Source: Actinomycetota bacterium (GTDB lineage: Bacteria; Actinomycetota; Acidimicrobiia; IMCC26256; PALSA-610). From it: a DNA stretch of 32,579 bases. The first letter of the stretch is position 1; each line of letters opens with the position of its first letter. This document shows, one piece after another, positions 22,705 through 29,969 of this stretch. The notes beneath the pieces were generated by a model. That model ran no database searches, was not told the origin of the DNA, and was given only the letters and a program-made list of their open reading frames with translations. Position numbers and translations under genes: made by a program. Location of the stretch: the NCBI GenBank assembly GCA_005772765.1, contig SXIR01000106.1:1-32579 (forward strand), written 5' to 3'.

Positions 22705-23433
22705 ATGGTGGGTCAACCAAGGTTCGAGGTGTTGGCTGCCGTCGATGTGATGGATGGCCGGGCCGTTCGGCCTTCGGGCAGTGCGGCAGCCATCGAGCCA
22801 GTGGATCCGCTCGAACTCGCGAGGGCGTGGCAGGACGCGGGCGCCGCATGGATTCATCTGGTCGACGTCGATGCGGCGTTCGGACGCGCGCCGAATCGCG
22901 CCGTGCTGGATGCGGTCGTCGCGGCGCTCGACGTGCGAGTCCAGATGAGCGGCGGCATCGGTGACGAGGGCAGCGTCGCGACCGCGTTGCGAGCGGGCGC
23001 CAATCGCTGCGTCGTCGGGACGGCCGCACTCACCGATCTCGAATGGGTCGCGACCACGATCGCTCGTCATGGCGATCAGATCGCCGTTGGTCTCGACGTC
23101 CGCGGCGATCGGTTGTTCCCTCGGGGACGGGATCGAGATGTTGGCGACCTGTGGTCGACACTGACCAGGCTTGACGATCTCGGCTGCGCTCGCTACGTCG
23201 TCACTGATGTCGCCACTGACGGCGCAATGAGCGGCCCGAATCTCGATCTGCTCCGCGCGGTCTGCGCGCACACGACCAGGCCGGTCGTTGCGAGCGGCGG
23301 CGTGGCAACGCTCGACGACCTGCGCGCCGTGCGCATGCTTGCGGTCGACGGTCTCGAGGGTGTGATTGTCGGCACCGCGCTCGCCTCCGGCGCGTTCACA
23401 CTCGAAGCGGCATTGGCAGCGGTCGAAGACTAA
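22705..23433 (+). CDS. HisA/PriA-family TIM-barrel protein, divergent paralogue
   Basis: A 242-aa barrel of the phosphoribosyl isomerase family. Conserved elements are AAVDVMDGRAVR with Asp14, WIHLVDVDAAFGR, MSGGIGDEGSVATALRAGA, VVGTAAL, VVTDVATDGAMSGPNL with Asp168, and ASGGVATLDDLRAV with EGVIVGTAL (phosphate sites). The two catalytic aspartates are kept. However, the loop after DGRAVR lacks the usual LVQG motif, and the RGW loop of actinobacterial PriA reads RGRD. There are no other histidine genes nearby; PriA normally lies in the his operon. I therefore call it a divergent paralogue whose substrate may differ, rather than naming it hisA/priA. It starts at ATG 22705 with a -10 box 6 nt upstream. 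Confidence 0.82.
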   Translation: MVGQPRFEVLAAVDVMDGRAVRPSGSAAAIEPVDPLELARAWQDAGAAWIHLVDVDAAFGRAPNRAVLDAVVAALDVRVQMSGGIGDEGSVATALRAGANRCVVGTAALTDLEWVATTIARHGDQIAVGLDVRGDRLFPRGRDRDVGDLWSTLTRLDDLGCARYVVTDVATDGAMSGPNLDLLRAVCAHTTRPVVASGGVATLDDLRAVRMLAVDGLEGVIVGTALASGAFTLEAALAAVED

Positions 23434-23458
23434 GTCGAGACGGCAATCGTGCTCGGCG

Positions 23459-25444
23459 TCAGCCGATGCCGATCACGCTGTCGCGGCTGCCCGTGCGCTC
23501 GACATGCAGTCGCTGGAGTTCGGGTGCGAGCCAGGTTGCCACGGTGCCGGTCGTGTCGGGGGTGAAGTGCACGCCGTCCGGCCGCAGTTCGTCGTCGTCG
23601 TCTCGGCGTTCGACCCAACCGGCGAGATCGACAATCCTCACGCGCGGGTTGTCGGCACCAACTTCGGCCAGCAGGGCGCGAAAGCGCGCCATGCGTTCCG
23701 GGTCGGATTCGGGCAGCGTGTCGGTCGGGGAGCGGCCGTCGATGCGTCCGACGTCGATATCGGGACTCGCGAGCAGCACGACCATTCCGTTGCGTTCCAG
23801 CAACAGATCGATCCGTTCTCGCAGGGACGCCCGGAGCGCCTCGTCGAGTTCGGGATCTTCTCCGATCGTCAGGTAGTCGCCGTTGATGTCGAGGAGTTGG
23901 TCGCGAACATCGAACGGTCCGAACTGCGCGACCGCGATGTCGGTTGGAGCGGTCATCCCCGCGGCGCGCCAATCGTCGCGCCACGTACTGCACTCGTCTG
24001 GAGTGCGTTCGGGTCGGCCCTGGACGAGTCGGGTGACGTCAGAGAGCAACGCGCACCCGAGCTCCGCCTTGCCCGGTTCGACGACGATGCGTTCGGGATG
24101 CTCGATGCTGTACTGCAACAGGCCGAGGCCGGTCATCAGCGCAGTCGAGTCGCCGTAGACCGAGACGCGCGGCGCGGTGGAGTCGCCGACCACACGATCG
24201 AGCGCCTCGAGATCCCGTTCGAAGATCTCTGGAACACCGGCGAACGGGTTGCTGGGGATCTCGGGATCCGCCGCCAGCGTGACGACGACGATCGAGCCAG
24301 CTGCGACCGCGATCGCGATCGGCGGAGCGAGCCATGCATGGGATCCGCGGAACCGGTCGCGGTTGCGGATCGGTCGTTCGACGAATCGAGCCGATGCGCC
24401 CGCGACGACGAACGTGAGCGGCGCGGCGATCGCGAGGCGCAGCGGCGCCTCGAGGCGGGTGGCACCGGTCAACCACGTGAGGATCGGGAAATGGACCAGG
24501 TAGGCCCCGTACGAGACGACTCCCAGCCAGGCCAGCGGACGCCACGCAAGAAGGCGCTGCACGACGGTGCCGGAGTGCAGCGCCGCGACGATCACTGCGA
24601 CGGTGAGCAACGAGTACGCGAGCAAGCCTCCGCCGTAGACCGCGGCACTGCGCGAATCCGCGACACACCACAGCCCGAGCATGATCACGAGCGCAGCAAC
24701 TCCGATCACGTCGATGCGGCGCCGACTCCGTGGGCTCGTTGGCGCCCGTCGCCCGGTCCACGCCAGGGCGAGGAACGATCCGGCGACGAACTCGCCGATG
24801 CGGATGTCGGTGCCCCAGTAGAGACGATCGAATGAGACCTGGCGCGACATCAGGAGGTAGGAGCGCGCCATCGAGACAATCACGATCGCGCCGAGTGCGA
24901 AGCCAAGTGCCTTGCGAGACCCGCGGCTGATGGCCAACACGACCGCCACCAGCGGCGGGAGCAACACGTAGAACTGCTCCTCGATCGCCAACGTCCAGAA
25001 GTGGGTGTAGGGCGACGGACTCGCAAACGCAGCGCCGTACTGGTCGCCCTGCCCGATGAACCACCAGTTCGACACGTAACCGAGCGACGCGAACGCGTCG
25101 CCGCGCAACCGTGAGAGTTGGGTGCTGTCGCCCCACGCCCACGTCCCAAGCGCGATGCCGACGACTGCGAGCGTCGCGGCCGGCATGAGCCGACGCAAGC
25201 GTCGATTCCAAAACCCCTGCAGTGAAACCGAACCGGTCGTCGTGCGCTCGATGAGCAACAGGCTGGTGATGAGGAATCCCGACAGCGTGAAGAAGGTCGA
25301 CACGCTGAGGAACGCGCCCGAGGCCCAGCCGACTTGTGCGTGGTACACGATGATCGCGAGTAGTGCGAGGCCGCGGAGGCCGTCGAGCGACGCGTGGTAG
25401 CCGAGCGCGGCTGGTTGCGCCGGTTGAGGGTCGGTCTGCGTCAC
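23459..25444 (-). CDS. Acyltransferase-3 membrane protein with C-terminal SGNH domain
   Basis: A 661-aa protein like the OatA/OafB-type O-acetyltransferases. Residues about 17-390 are the acyltransferase-3 domain with some 10 membrane helices: HASLDGLRGLALLAIIVYHA (His35), FFTLSGFLIT, FWNRRLRRLMPA and THFWTLAIEEQFYVLLP. Residues about 425-650 are an extracytoplasmic SGNH hydrolase-like domain with VYGDSTAL (Ser433) and the DxxH block DGVHFT (Asp623, His626). Such proteins move acetyl or other acyl groups across the membrane onto peptidoglycan, polysaccharides or glycolipids. The start GTG 25444 has TAGGTT 6 nt upstream and a perfect palindrome just above. The gene converges on the HisA-like gene with a 25-nt gap. 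Confidence 0.92.
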   Translation of the reverse strand: MTQTDPQPAQPAALGYHASLDGLRGLALLAIIVYHAQVGWASGAFLSVSTFFTLSGFLITSLLLIERTTTGSVSLQGFWNRRLRRLMPAATLAVVGIALGTWAWGDSTQLSRLRGDAFASLGYVSNWWFIGQGDQYGAAFASPSPYTHFWTLAIEEQFYVLLPPLVAVVLAISRGSRKALGFALGAIVIVSMARSYLLMSRQVSFDRLYWGTDIRIGEFVAGSFLALAWTGRRAPTSPRSRRRIDVIGVAALVIMLGLWCVADSRSAAVYGGGLLAYSLLTVAVIVAALHSGTVVQRLLAWRPLAWLGVVSYGAYLVHFPILTWLTGATRLEAPLRLAIAAPLTFVVAGASARFVERPIRNRDRFRGSHAWLAPPIAIAVAAGSIVVVTLAADPEIPSNPFAGVPEIFERDLEALDRVVGDSTAPRVSVYGDSTALMTGLGLLQYSIEHPERIVVEPGKAELGCALLSDVTRLVQGRPERTPDECSTWRDDWRAAGMTAPTDIAVAQFGPFDVRDQLLDINGDYLTIGEDPELDEALRASLRERIDLLLERNGMVVLLASPDIDVGRIDGRSPTDTLPESDPERMARFRALLAEVGADNPRVRIVDLAGWVERRDDDDELRPDGVHFTPDTTGTVATWLAPELQRLHVERTGSRDSVIGIG

Positions 25445-25450
25445 CGGGTG

Positions 25451-25456
25451 AACCTA
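25451..25456 (-). promoter_or_regulatory. -10-like box for the leaderless acyltransferase gene
   Basis: On the minus strand TAGGTT ends 6 nt before GTG 25444 with no Shine-Dalgarno between. A perfect palindrome (25458-25471) lies 1 nt upstream, filling the -10/-35 spacer, so its occupation would block the polymerase. Confidence 0.55.
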
Positions 25457-25457
25457 A

Positions 25458-25471
25458 AACAACCGGTTGTT
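25458..25471. promoter_or_regulatory. Perfect 14-bp palindrome in the acyltransferase promoter, candidate operator
   Basis: AACAACCGGTTGTT is its own reverse complement. It sits between the predicted -10 box (25451-25456) and the -35 position of the acyltransferase gene on the minus strand. The nearest upstream gene (DEAD-box helicase) ends at 25522 on the same strand, so the site most likely serves the acyltransferase. The binding protein is unknown. Confidence 0.6.
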
Positions 25472-25521
25472 CGAAGTCTCGCCTGGTGACGCACGTCTCA
25501 GTGCGCCGTAGGGCGATCGCC

Positions 25522-27252
25522 TTAGCGAGATGGCGAACGCTCGCGGCGAATCGTGGGCTTGTGGCCCTTGATGTGGCTGTTACGCAGCACTGCGATGACG
25601 TCGTCGACGGCGTGAGAGGGAACCTCGACAAGGGAATGGCGATCACCGATCTCGATCGCGCCGATGTCGCGGCCGCGGAGCTTCGTCTCGTTGGCGATCG
25701 CGCCGACCAAGTCTTTCGGTCGGATGCCGCTGTCGTGTCCAGCTCCGATGAAGATGCGAGCGGTGCCGTTGTTCGCACCGGCGTTCTTGCCTCGGTTTGG
25801 CCGGTCCTTCCCGCCTTTGTCTTTGTCCTTGTCTTTCCACTTCTTCTTGGTCTTGTCGCCGCGTTCGGACCGCTCGGACTCGCGGAGTTCGACGGTCGGG
25901 ATCTCCTGTTCGTCGATCTCGCTGCTTCCGGCCTCGTGCGCAACCTTGGCTGCGGCAAGCGCAACTTCCATGAGGTCGAACTCGTCTGCGAGTCCATCGA
26001 CCAATCCGCGGAACCGATCGAGGTCACCTTCGATGATCGCGTCGCGCACGCTGGTTCGGGTGATGTCCAATCGCTTCGAGTGCAGATCGGCGACCGTTGG
26101 CACCTTCTCGAGTTGGATGCGCTGCTTCGTGACGCGTTCGATGTTCTTCAGGAGCCGTTGCTCGCGGGGCTCGGCGAAGGTGACGGCCGTGCCTTCACGA
26201 CCGGCTCGACCGACTCGTCCGATCCGATGCACGTACGACTCCGGCGCAGACGGCACATCGAAGTTGACGACATGGGTGAGTTGGTCGACATCGAGCCCGC
26301 GGGCGGCGACGTCGGTCGCGACGAGGAGATCTGCAGTCCCTGCACGGAGCCGACCCATCACGCGATCGCGTTGGTCTTGATTCATCCCACCGTGAAGCGC
26401 TTCGGCCCGATATCCACGGCCGTTCAGCGTCTGGGTGAGTTCATCGACTTCGATGCGGGTTCGGCAGAACACGAGCGTTGCCCCGGGCGCCTCGATATCG
26501 AGAACCCGCGCGAGCGCCGCGGTCTTGTGTGCACGGTGGACGATGTACGCGGTCTGGCGTACCAGCGGCGCGCCAGCGGCACCCTCGGGCGCGGAGGTGA
26601 TGGTGATGCGTTCGGGGTTCGAAAGGTGGCGGCGGGTGACGGCCTCGATGCGCGGCGGCATCGTCGCTGAGAACAACACCGTCTGACGTTCCGAGGGAGT
26701 GCGGTCGAGAATCGTCTCGATGTCTTCGGCGAAACCCATGTCGAACATTTCGTCGGCTTCGTCGAGCACCAACATCGCGATCGCGTCGAGTGCGAGTGTC
26801 TTGCGGTTGATGTGATCGATGGCCCGTCCTGGCGTCGCGACGACGATGTCGACACCGCGTCGCAGGGCAGTGATCTGTCGGGCGATCGGTTGGCCGCCGA
26901 AGACTGGCAACACGCTCGAGTCGAGGTAACGGCCATAGCGATGGACGGCCTCGGAAACCTGCATCGCGAGCTCGCGCGTCGGCACAAGCACGAGCGCGAA
27001 CGGCGAGTCGCGGCGCTCTGCGCTGGCGAGGCGTTGCAACATCGGCAGCGCGAACGCAGCGGTCTTGCCGGTTCCCGTGGCCGCCTGGCCGAGTAGATCC
27101 CGTCCGTCCAACAGTGGTGCGATTGTCAAGCGCTGAATCGGCGTGGCTTCTTCGTATCCGAGTTCGCCGAGGGATCGGGTGATCTCGTCAATGAGGCCGA
27201 GCGAGGCGAAGTCGGACTCCGTGGTTCGATCGTCGTTCGTGTTCGCGGCCAT
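25522..27252 (-). CDS. DEAD-box ATP-dependent RNA helicase (DeaD/CsdA-DbpA type)
   Basis: A 576-aa helicase with all core motifs. The Q motif region is GYEEATPIQ (32-40), motif I AATGTGKT (57-64), PTRELA (91-96), DEAD (164-167) and SAT (195-197). The second RecA domain carries LVATDVAARGLDV and HRIGRVGRAGREG. A charged Lys/Asp/Gly-rich linker (KKKWKDKDKDKGGKDRP) leads to a C-terminal DbpA-like RNA-binding domain (RIFIGAGHDSGIRPKDLVGA). Such proteins remodel rRNA or mRNA, often at low temperature. AAGGAG 5 nt before ATG 27252 defines the start; the open frame above it is non-coding. It is a single gene. Confidence 0.95.
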   Translation of the reverse strand: MAANTNDDRTTESDFASLGLIDEITRSLGELGYEEATPIQRLTIAPLLDGRDLLGQAATGTGKTAAFALPMLQRLASAERRDSPFALVLVPTRELAMQVSEAVHRYGRYLDSSVLPVFGGQPIARQITALRRGVDIVVATPGRAIDHINRKTLALDAIAMLVLDEADEMFDMGFAEDIETILDRTPSERQTVLFSATMPPRIEAVTRRHLSNPERITITSAPEGAAGAPLVRQTAYIVHRAHKTAALARVLDIEAPGATLVFCRTRIEVDELTQTLNGRGYRAEALHGGMNQDQRDRVMGRLRAGTADLLVATDVAARGLDVDQLTHVVNFDVPSAPESYVHRIGRVGRAGREGTAVTFAEPREQRLLKNIERVTKQRIQLEKVPTVADLHSKRLDITRTSVRDAIIEGDLDRFRGLVDGLADEFDLMEVALAAAKVAHEAGSSEIDEQEIPTVELRESERSERGDKTKKKWKDKDKDKGGKDRPNRGKNAGANNGTARIFIGAGHDSGIRPKDLVGAIANETKLRGRDIGAIEIGDRHSLVEVPSHAVDDVIAVLRNSHIKGHKPTIRRERSPSR

Positions 27253-27414
27253 CACGACTCCTTCGCCGCTCGAATGGACCAAGAGCTGGTCCGTACCCAT
27301 CTTCACCGCTACGAGCCCAAAAACCCGCACGCGGCCCGACGTTGACGGTTCGAGCCCGGCTTGTTGTGACAATCCGGCGCGGTTTGCGCGCTGCGTGCGT
27401 GGGATGCTCGGAGT
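27253..27414. other. Gap between the amidohydrolase and DEAD-box genes
   Basis: About 160 nt that must hold the helicase promoter and 5' UTR on the minus strand. A T-arm-like stretch (27344-27360) reads like part of a tRNA, but no acceptor stem, anticodon arm or pairing partner is found. I see no clear riboswitch or terminator. Confidence 0.35.
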
Positions 27415-28521
27415 TCAGGCGGGGAGCAACAGTTCGGCGTTGTGTACGAAGAAGGCTTCGACCGCCGCCTCGCCGAGCAGCGCGATGTCAGCACCCATCC
27501 GGCCGATCGGGTCGGTACCGCCCTCGGGGTGGGGGAAGTCCGACGAGAACGCATAGATCTCGGGCATGCCGTAACGCTCGATCTGGCGAGCCGTGCGCTC
27601 CCAGAAGAACGGCGTGACGCGAACCTGGTCGACGAAGACGTCGGTCGGACGACGTTGCAACCCGTCGCGCAATCGGCGCGACATCTCGATCCGGTCCTCG
27701 AGCAGGTCGACGAACGGTCCGATCCACATTGCTCCGAGTTCGATGATGCCGACGCGCAGCGTCGGGTGCCGGTCGAAGACACCGCCGAACACCATCGCGG
27801 ACAGGTAGTTCTGCGCGGCGAGGTGCATCGTTGCGAGCATGTGCGGACCCACCGGTTCGCCGGTCGAGAACGAACCCGGCCGTAGCAAGTCGGCATCGGG
27901 CCACACGGCACTGCCGAAGAACCCGTCTTGCCCGCCGATGTGGAGCGTGACCGCGAGACCGGCCTCGGCAAGCACCGCCCACAGCGGATCGACCTCCGCT
28001 GACGCGGGTGAACGACCGCCAGGCGCAATGCCGTCCTGGATGAACACGGCGCGCGCGCCTCCCGCCGCGATCCGTTCGGCTTCGGCGACCGCGCCCTCGA
28101 TAGTGCTCAGGTCGAGCAGCGCAGTTGGTCGCAGACGCCCCTTTCCGGCTGTCGTCCAACGCATCACCGCGTCGTTGAACTCGCGCAAGACCGATGGCGC
28201 TGCTGGGTGCTGAGACCACGCGGCTGCGGCCACCACGACTTGGGGAAAGATGAGTTGGCGATCGACGCCCATGACGTCCATCGCCGCGAGTCGGCCCTCG
28301 GGAGTCGAAGCGCCCGGCGCGTTGGTGCCTTTGGTTGTCCACACTGAATCGACCGTCAACTCAGGCTCGTCGGTGGCATTGAACAACGCGATGTTGGCGA
28401 AACGATCACCGAAGCGCGCGGTCGCCTCGCCGAAAACCTCGGCCCATCGCGACACCGGAACCTGGAGGTGACTGTCGAGGTCGTTGATCCGACCGTGCAC
28501 CGCCGGAAGCGAGGTCGTCAT
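27415..28521 (-). CDS. Amidohydrolase-2 family protein
   Basis: A 368-aa metal-dependent TIM-barrel hydrolase or decarboxylase of the ACMSD-like group. The start RINDLDSHLQVP carries the D-x-D-x-H metal motif of this subgroup; then QLIFPQVVVAAAAW, LAVTLHIGG (metal His), RHPTLRVGIIELGAMWIGP, and the final metal Asp in FSSDFPHPEGG. Relatives include decarboxylases of aromatic acids and lactonases; the substrate is unknown. The ATG at 28521 has TAGAGT 6 nt upstream (28528-28533, minus strand) and little room for a ribosome site. It is divergent from the third PhyH gene, so they may be coregulated. Confidence 0.9.
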   Translation of the reverse strand: MTTSLPAVHGRINDLDSHLQVPVSRWAEVFGEATARFGDRFANIALFNATDEPELTVDSVWTTKGTNAPGASTPEGRLAAMDVMGVDRQLIFPQVVVAAAAWSQHPAAPSVLREFNDAVMRWTTAGKGRLRPTALLDLSTIEGAVAEAERIAAGGARAVFIQDGIAPGGRSPASAEVDPLWAVLAEAGLAVTLHIGGQDGFFGSAVWPDADLLRPGSFSTGEPVGPHMLATMHLAAQNYLSAMVFGGVFDRHPTLRVGIIELGAMWIGPFVDLLEDRIEMSRRLRDGLQRRPTDVFVDQVRVTPFFWERTARQIERYGMPEIYAFSSDFPHPEGGTDPIGRMGADIALLGEAAVEAFFVHNAELLLPA

Positions 28522-28629
28522 TGCCTCACTCTACTGAGCGCACCGTTGGCGCAGCCTGACGGAGTTGACATCCATGCGGCTCGGGCAACTCGCGGTCGGC
28601 GACCTCGCTGTGCCCGTATCGTGGCGGTT
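28522..28629. promoter_or_regulatory. Divergent promoter region with a -10-like box on each strand
   Basis: On the minus strand TAGAGT (28528-28533) lies 6 nt before ATG 28521. On the plus strand TATCGT (28617-28622) lies 7 nt before GTG 28630. Both starts therefore look leaderless. I see no strong palindrome shared by the two genes. Confidence 0.5.
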
Positions 28630-29391
28630 GTGCTCGGCGACGACGAACTCTGCACCTTCGCTCGCGACGGATACATCGTCGTACCGTCGGTCGTCGATGA
28701 GGCTCACTTGGTCGAGCTCGATCGCGAGGTCGATGCGTTGGTGACGCGCAAGGCGCCGCCCGCGGACAAGGTCGGTTTCCATCACTACTTCGAGCATCCC
28801 TCGGAACTCCCCAGCGCGCAGCGCGCGCTCCATGAGGCCGGCGTGATCGCGGTGGCCGGCGAACTTGTCGCGCCGCTCGCCATCGATCTTGCGTTCGATC
28901 ACATCCAAGTTGCCACGAGCATCTACGGGTGGGATCACGTTCCTGGTGGTGGTCACATCGACGGTTACGGCATTCCCGACCAGACCGAACCGGCGACCTT
29001 CACGCTGCTGGCCGGCATCTATCTCGACGACGAGTCCGAACCGGGACGCGGCAACTTGTACGTGTGGCCAGGCTCCCACCTCGGTCACGAGCGGCTGTTT
29101 CGCGAGCGCGGTGTCGATGTGTTGATGGGACCGGCGTCGATGGGAGGGCACGCGTGCCTCTTGCCTGACCCGCCCGATTTTGGTCGGGGCGAACCGGTGT
29201 TGGCGCGGCGTGGCGATGTGGTGCTCGCGCACTATCTGCTTGCGCACAATCAAAGCGGCAACCTGTGGAGTCCGTTGCGCCGGATCGTTTACTTTCGCCT
29301 CGCCGCCGAGGGTCACCGCAGCCGCTGGGCCTCGACGCATTCCGATGTCTGGTGCGAGTACGCACCGGTACGGGCGGCGCTTGCCTCGTAA
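28630..29391 (+). CDS. Phytanoyl-CoA dioxygenase (PhyH) family protein 3
   Basis: A 253-aa Fe(II)/2-oxoglutarate dioxygenase. FARDGYIVVPSVVDEAHLVE opens the fold; the triad is His109 and Asp111 in PGGGHIDGYG, and His206 in LLAHNQSGN, with Arg218 (PLRRIVYFRL) for 2-oxoglutarate. The strand YLDDESEPGRGNLYVWPGSH is characteristic of the family. I place the start at GTG 28630 because TATCGT lies 7 nt upstream; GTG 28621 is the alternative, and the frame open further left has no family content. The DUF1801 gene starts 9 nt after its stop. The substrate is unknown. Confidence 0.87.
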   Translation: MLGDDELCTFARDGYIVVPSVVDEAHLVELDREVDALVTRKAPPADKVGFHHYFEHPSELPSAQRALHEAGVIAVAGELVAPLAIDLAFDHIQVATSIYGWDHVPGGGHIDGYGIPDQTEPATFTLLAGIYLDDESEPGRGNLYVWPGSHLGHERLFRERGVDVLMGPASMGGHACLLPDPPDFGRGEPVLARRGDVVLAHYLLAHNQSGNLWSPLRRIVYFRLAAEGHRSRWASTHSDVWCEYAPVRAALAS

Positions 29392-29394
29392 CGT
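29389..29394 (+). promoter_or_regulatory. -10-like box overlapping the PhyH stop codon
   Basis: TAACGT contains the TAA stop of the PhyH gene and ends 6 nt before GTG 29401. It could give the DUF1801 gene its own leaderless transcript in addition to read-through from PhyH. Confidence 0.4.
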
Positions 29395-29400
29395 GGTGAC

Positions 29401-29805
29401 GTGGAACCGAACCTGCTGAGTGGCGGGAACCCGCAGATCCCCAAGGGTTATGGCGACGAACCCGTCCAGGCCTATATCGCCGCGATGCCAGGGTGGAAGC
29501 GTGCGCTCGGAGAGCGACTCGACGCGCTGATCGCGAAAACCGCGCCGCACGCGATCAGAGCGATCAAGTACAACCAGCCGCTCTACGGCACCGGCGACGA
29601 CGTGTGGTTCGTGTCGTTTCGTTGCTTCACGAAGTACGTGAGGCTGACGTTCTTCGCAGGGGTGCAACTCGACCCGCCGCCGCCGGGATCCGGCGCAGAT
29701 CCGAACGCCCGTTGGATCGACATCTACGAAACCGACGAACTCGACGAACGCCAGGTCGCCACGTGGCTCCAACACGCCGTCGAGCTGCCCGGCGAGAGGC
29801 TCTGA
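29401..29805 (+). CDS. DUF1801 domain protein
   Basis: A 134-aa protein resembling DUF1801/YdhG-type proteins: PVQAYIAAMPGWKRALGERL, KTAPHAIRAIKYNQPLYG, VWFVSFRCFTKYVRLTFFAG and the C-terminal ERQVATWLQHAVEL. The family has a small alpha/beta fold that resembles frataxin-like or iron-chaperone proteins in distant comparisons, but its function is not established. It starts at GTG 29401, 9 nt after the PhyH stop and with TAACGT 6 nt upstream, so it may be cotranscribed and also have its own leaderless promoter. Confidence 0.8.
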   Translation: MEPNLLSGGNPQIPKGYGDEPVQAYIAAMPGWKRALGERLDALIAKTAPHAIRAIKYNQPLYGTGDDVWFVSFRCFTKYVRLTFFAGVQLDPPPPGSGADPNARWIDIYETDELDERQVATWLQHAVELPGERL

Positions 29806-29935
29806 CCGCGTCGACATCGGCGCATCCGAGCGCGCGCGGTCGGCAACGAAGGGCGCCGACGATGGACTCGCCATCGGGGGCCGTGATCCGGGTTGCGAAT
29901 ACCGAGGAATCGTCGAGGAGTCGGAAGATCCTTGG
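29806..29935. other. Gap before the HNH nuclease promoter
   Basis: About 130 nt with no gene I recognise on either strand and no hairpin with a U-tract. It ends directly at the -35 element of the nuclease promoter. Confidence 0.4.
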
Positions 29936-29963
29936 TTGACACGAACAAATGTTCGTGTATGGT
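29936..29963 (+). promoter_or_regulatory. Near-consensus sigma-A promoter of the HNH nuclease gene
   Basis: TTGACA (29936-29941) and TATGGT (29958-29963) are separated by 16 nt. The -10 box ends 6 nt before ATG 29970, so transcription should begin at the A of the start codon, making the message leaderless. The spacer contains the SOS box, so LexA would cover the core promoter. Confidence 0.8.
29943..29954. promoter_or_regulatory. LexA SOS box
   Basis: GAAC-AAAT-GTTC fits the actinobacterial LexA core GAAC-N4-GTTC, and the symmetry extends to 8-bp arms (ACACGAAC and GTTCGTGT, 29939-29958). It fills the spacer between the -35 and -10 boxes of the DUF222-HNH gene. SOS boxes before genes of the 13E12 repeat (DUF222-HNH) family are known in Mycobacterium tuberculosis. 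Confidence 0.85.
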
Positions 29964-29969
29964 GGAACC

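Noticed and set aside
27344-27360. T-arm-like GACGG-TTCGAGC-CCGGC suggesting a tRNA
   Set aside because: The stem has an A-G mismatch, the flanking TTGTTGT has no complementary acceptor strand about 70 nt upstream, and no anticodon arm is found.
14428-29391. The three PhyH genes as recent tandem duplicates
   Set aside because: Their motifs around the HxD and distal His differ strongly (WHQDNGYAF, LHHDDGFYP, GGHIDGYG), so they are separate subfamilies.
29949-29969. Start of the HNH nuclease at ATG 29949
   Set aside because: It lies inside the SOS box and upstream of the predicted transcription start; ATG 29970 fits the promoter.
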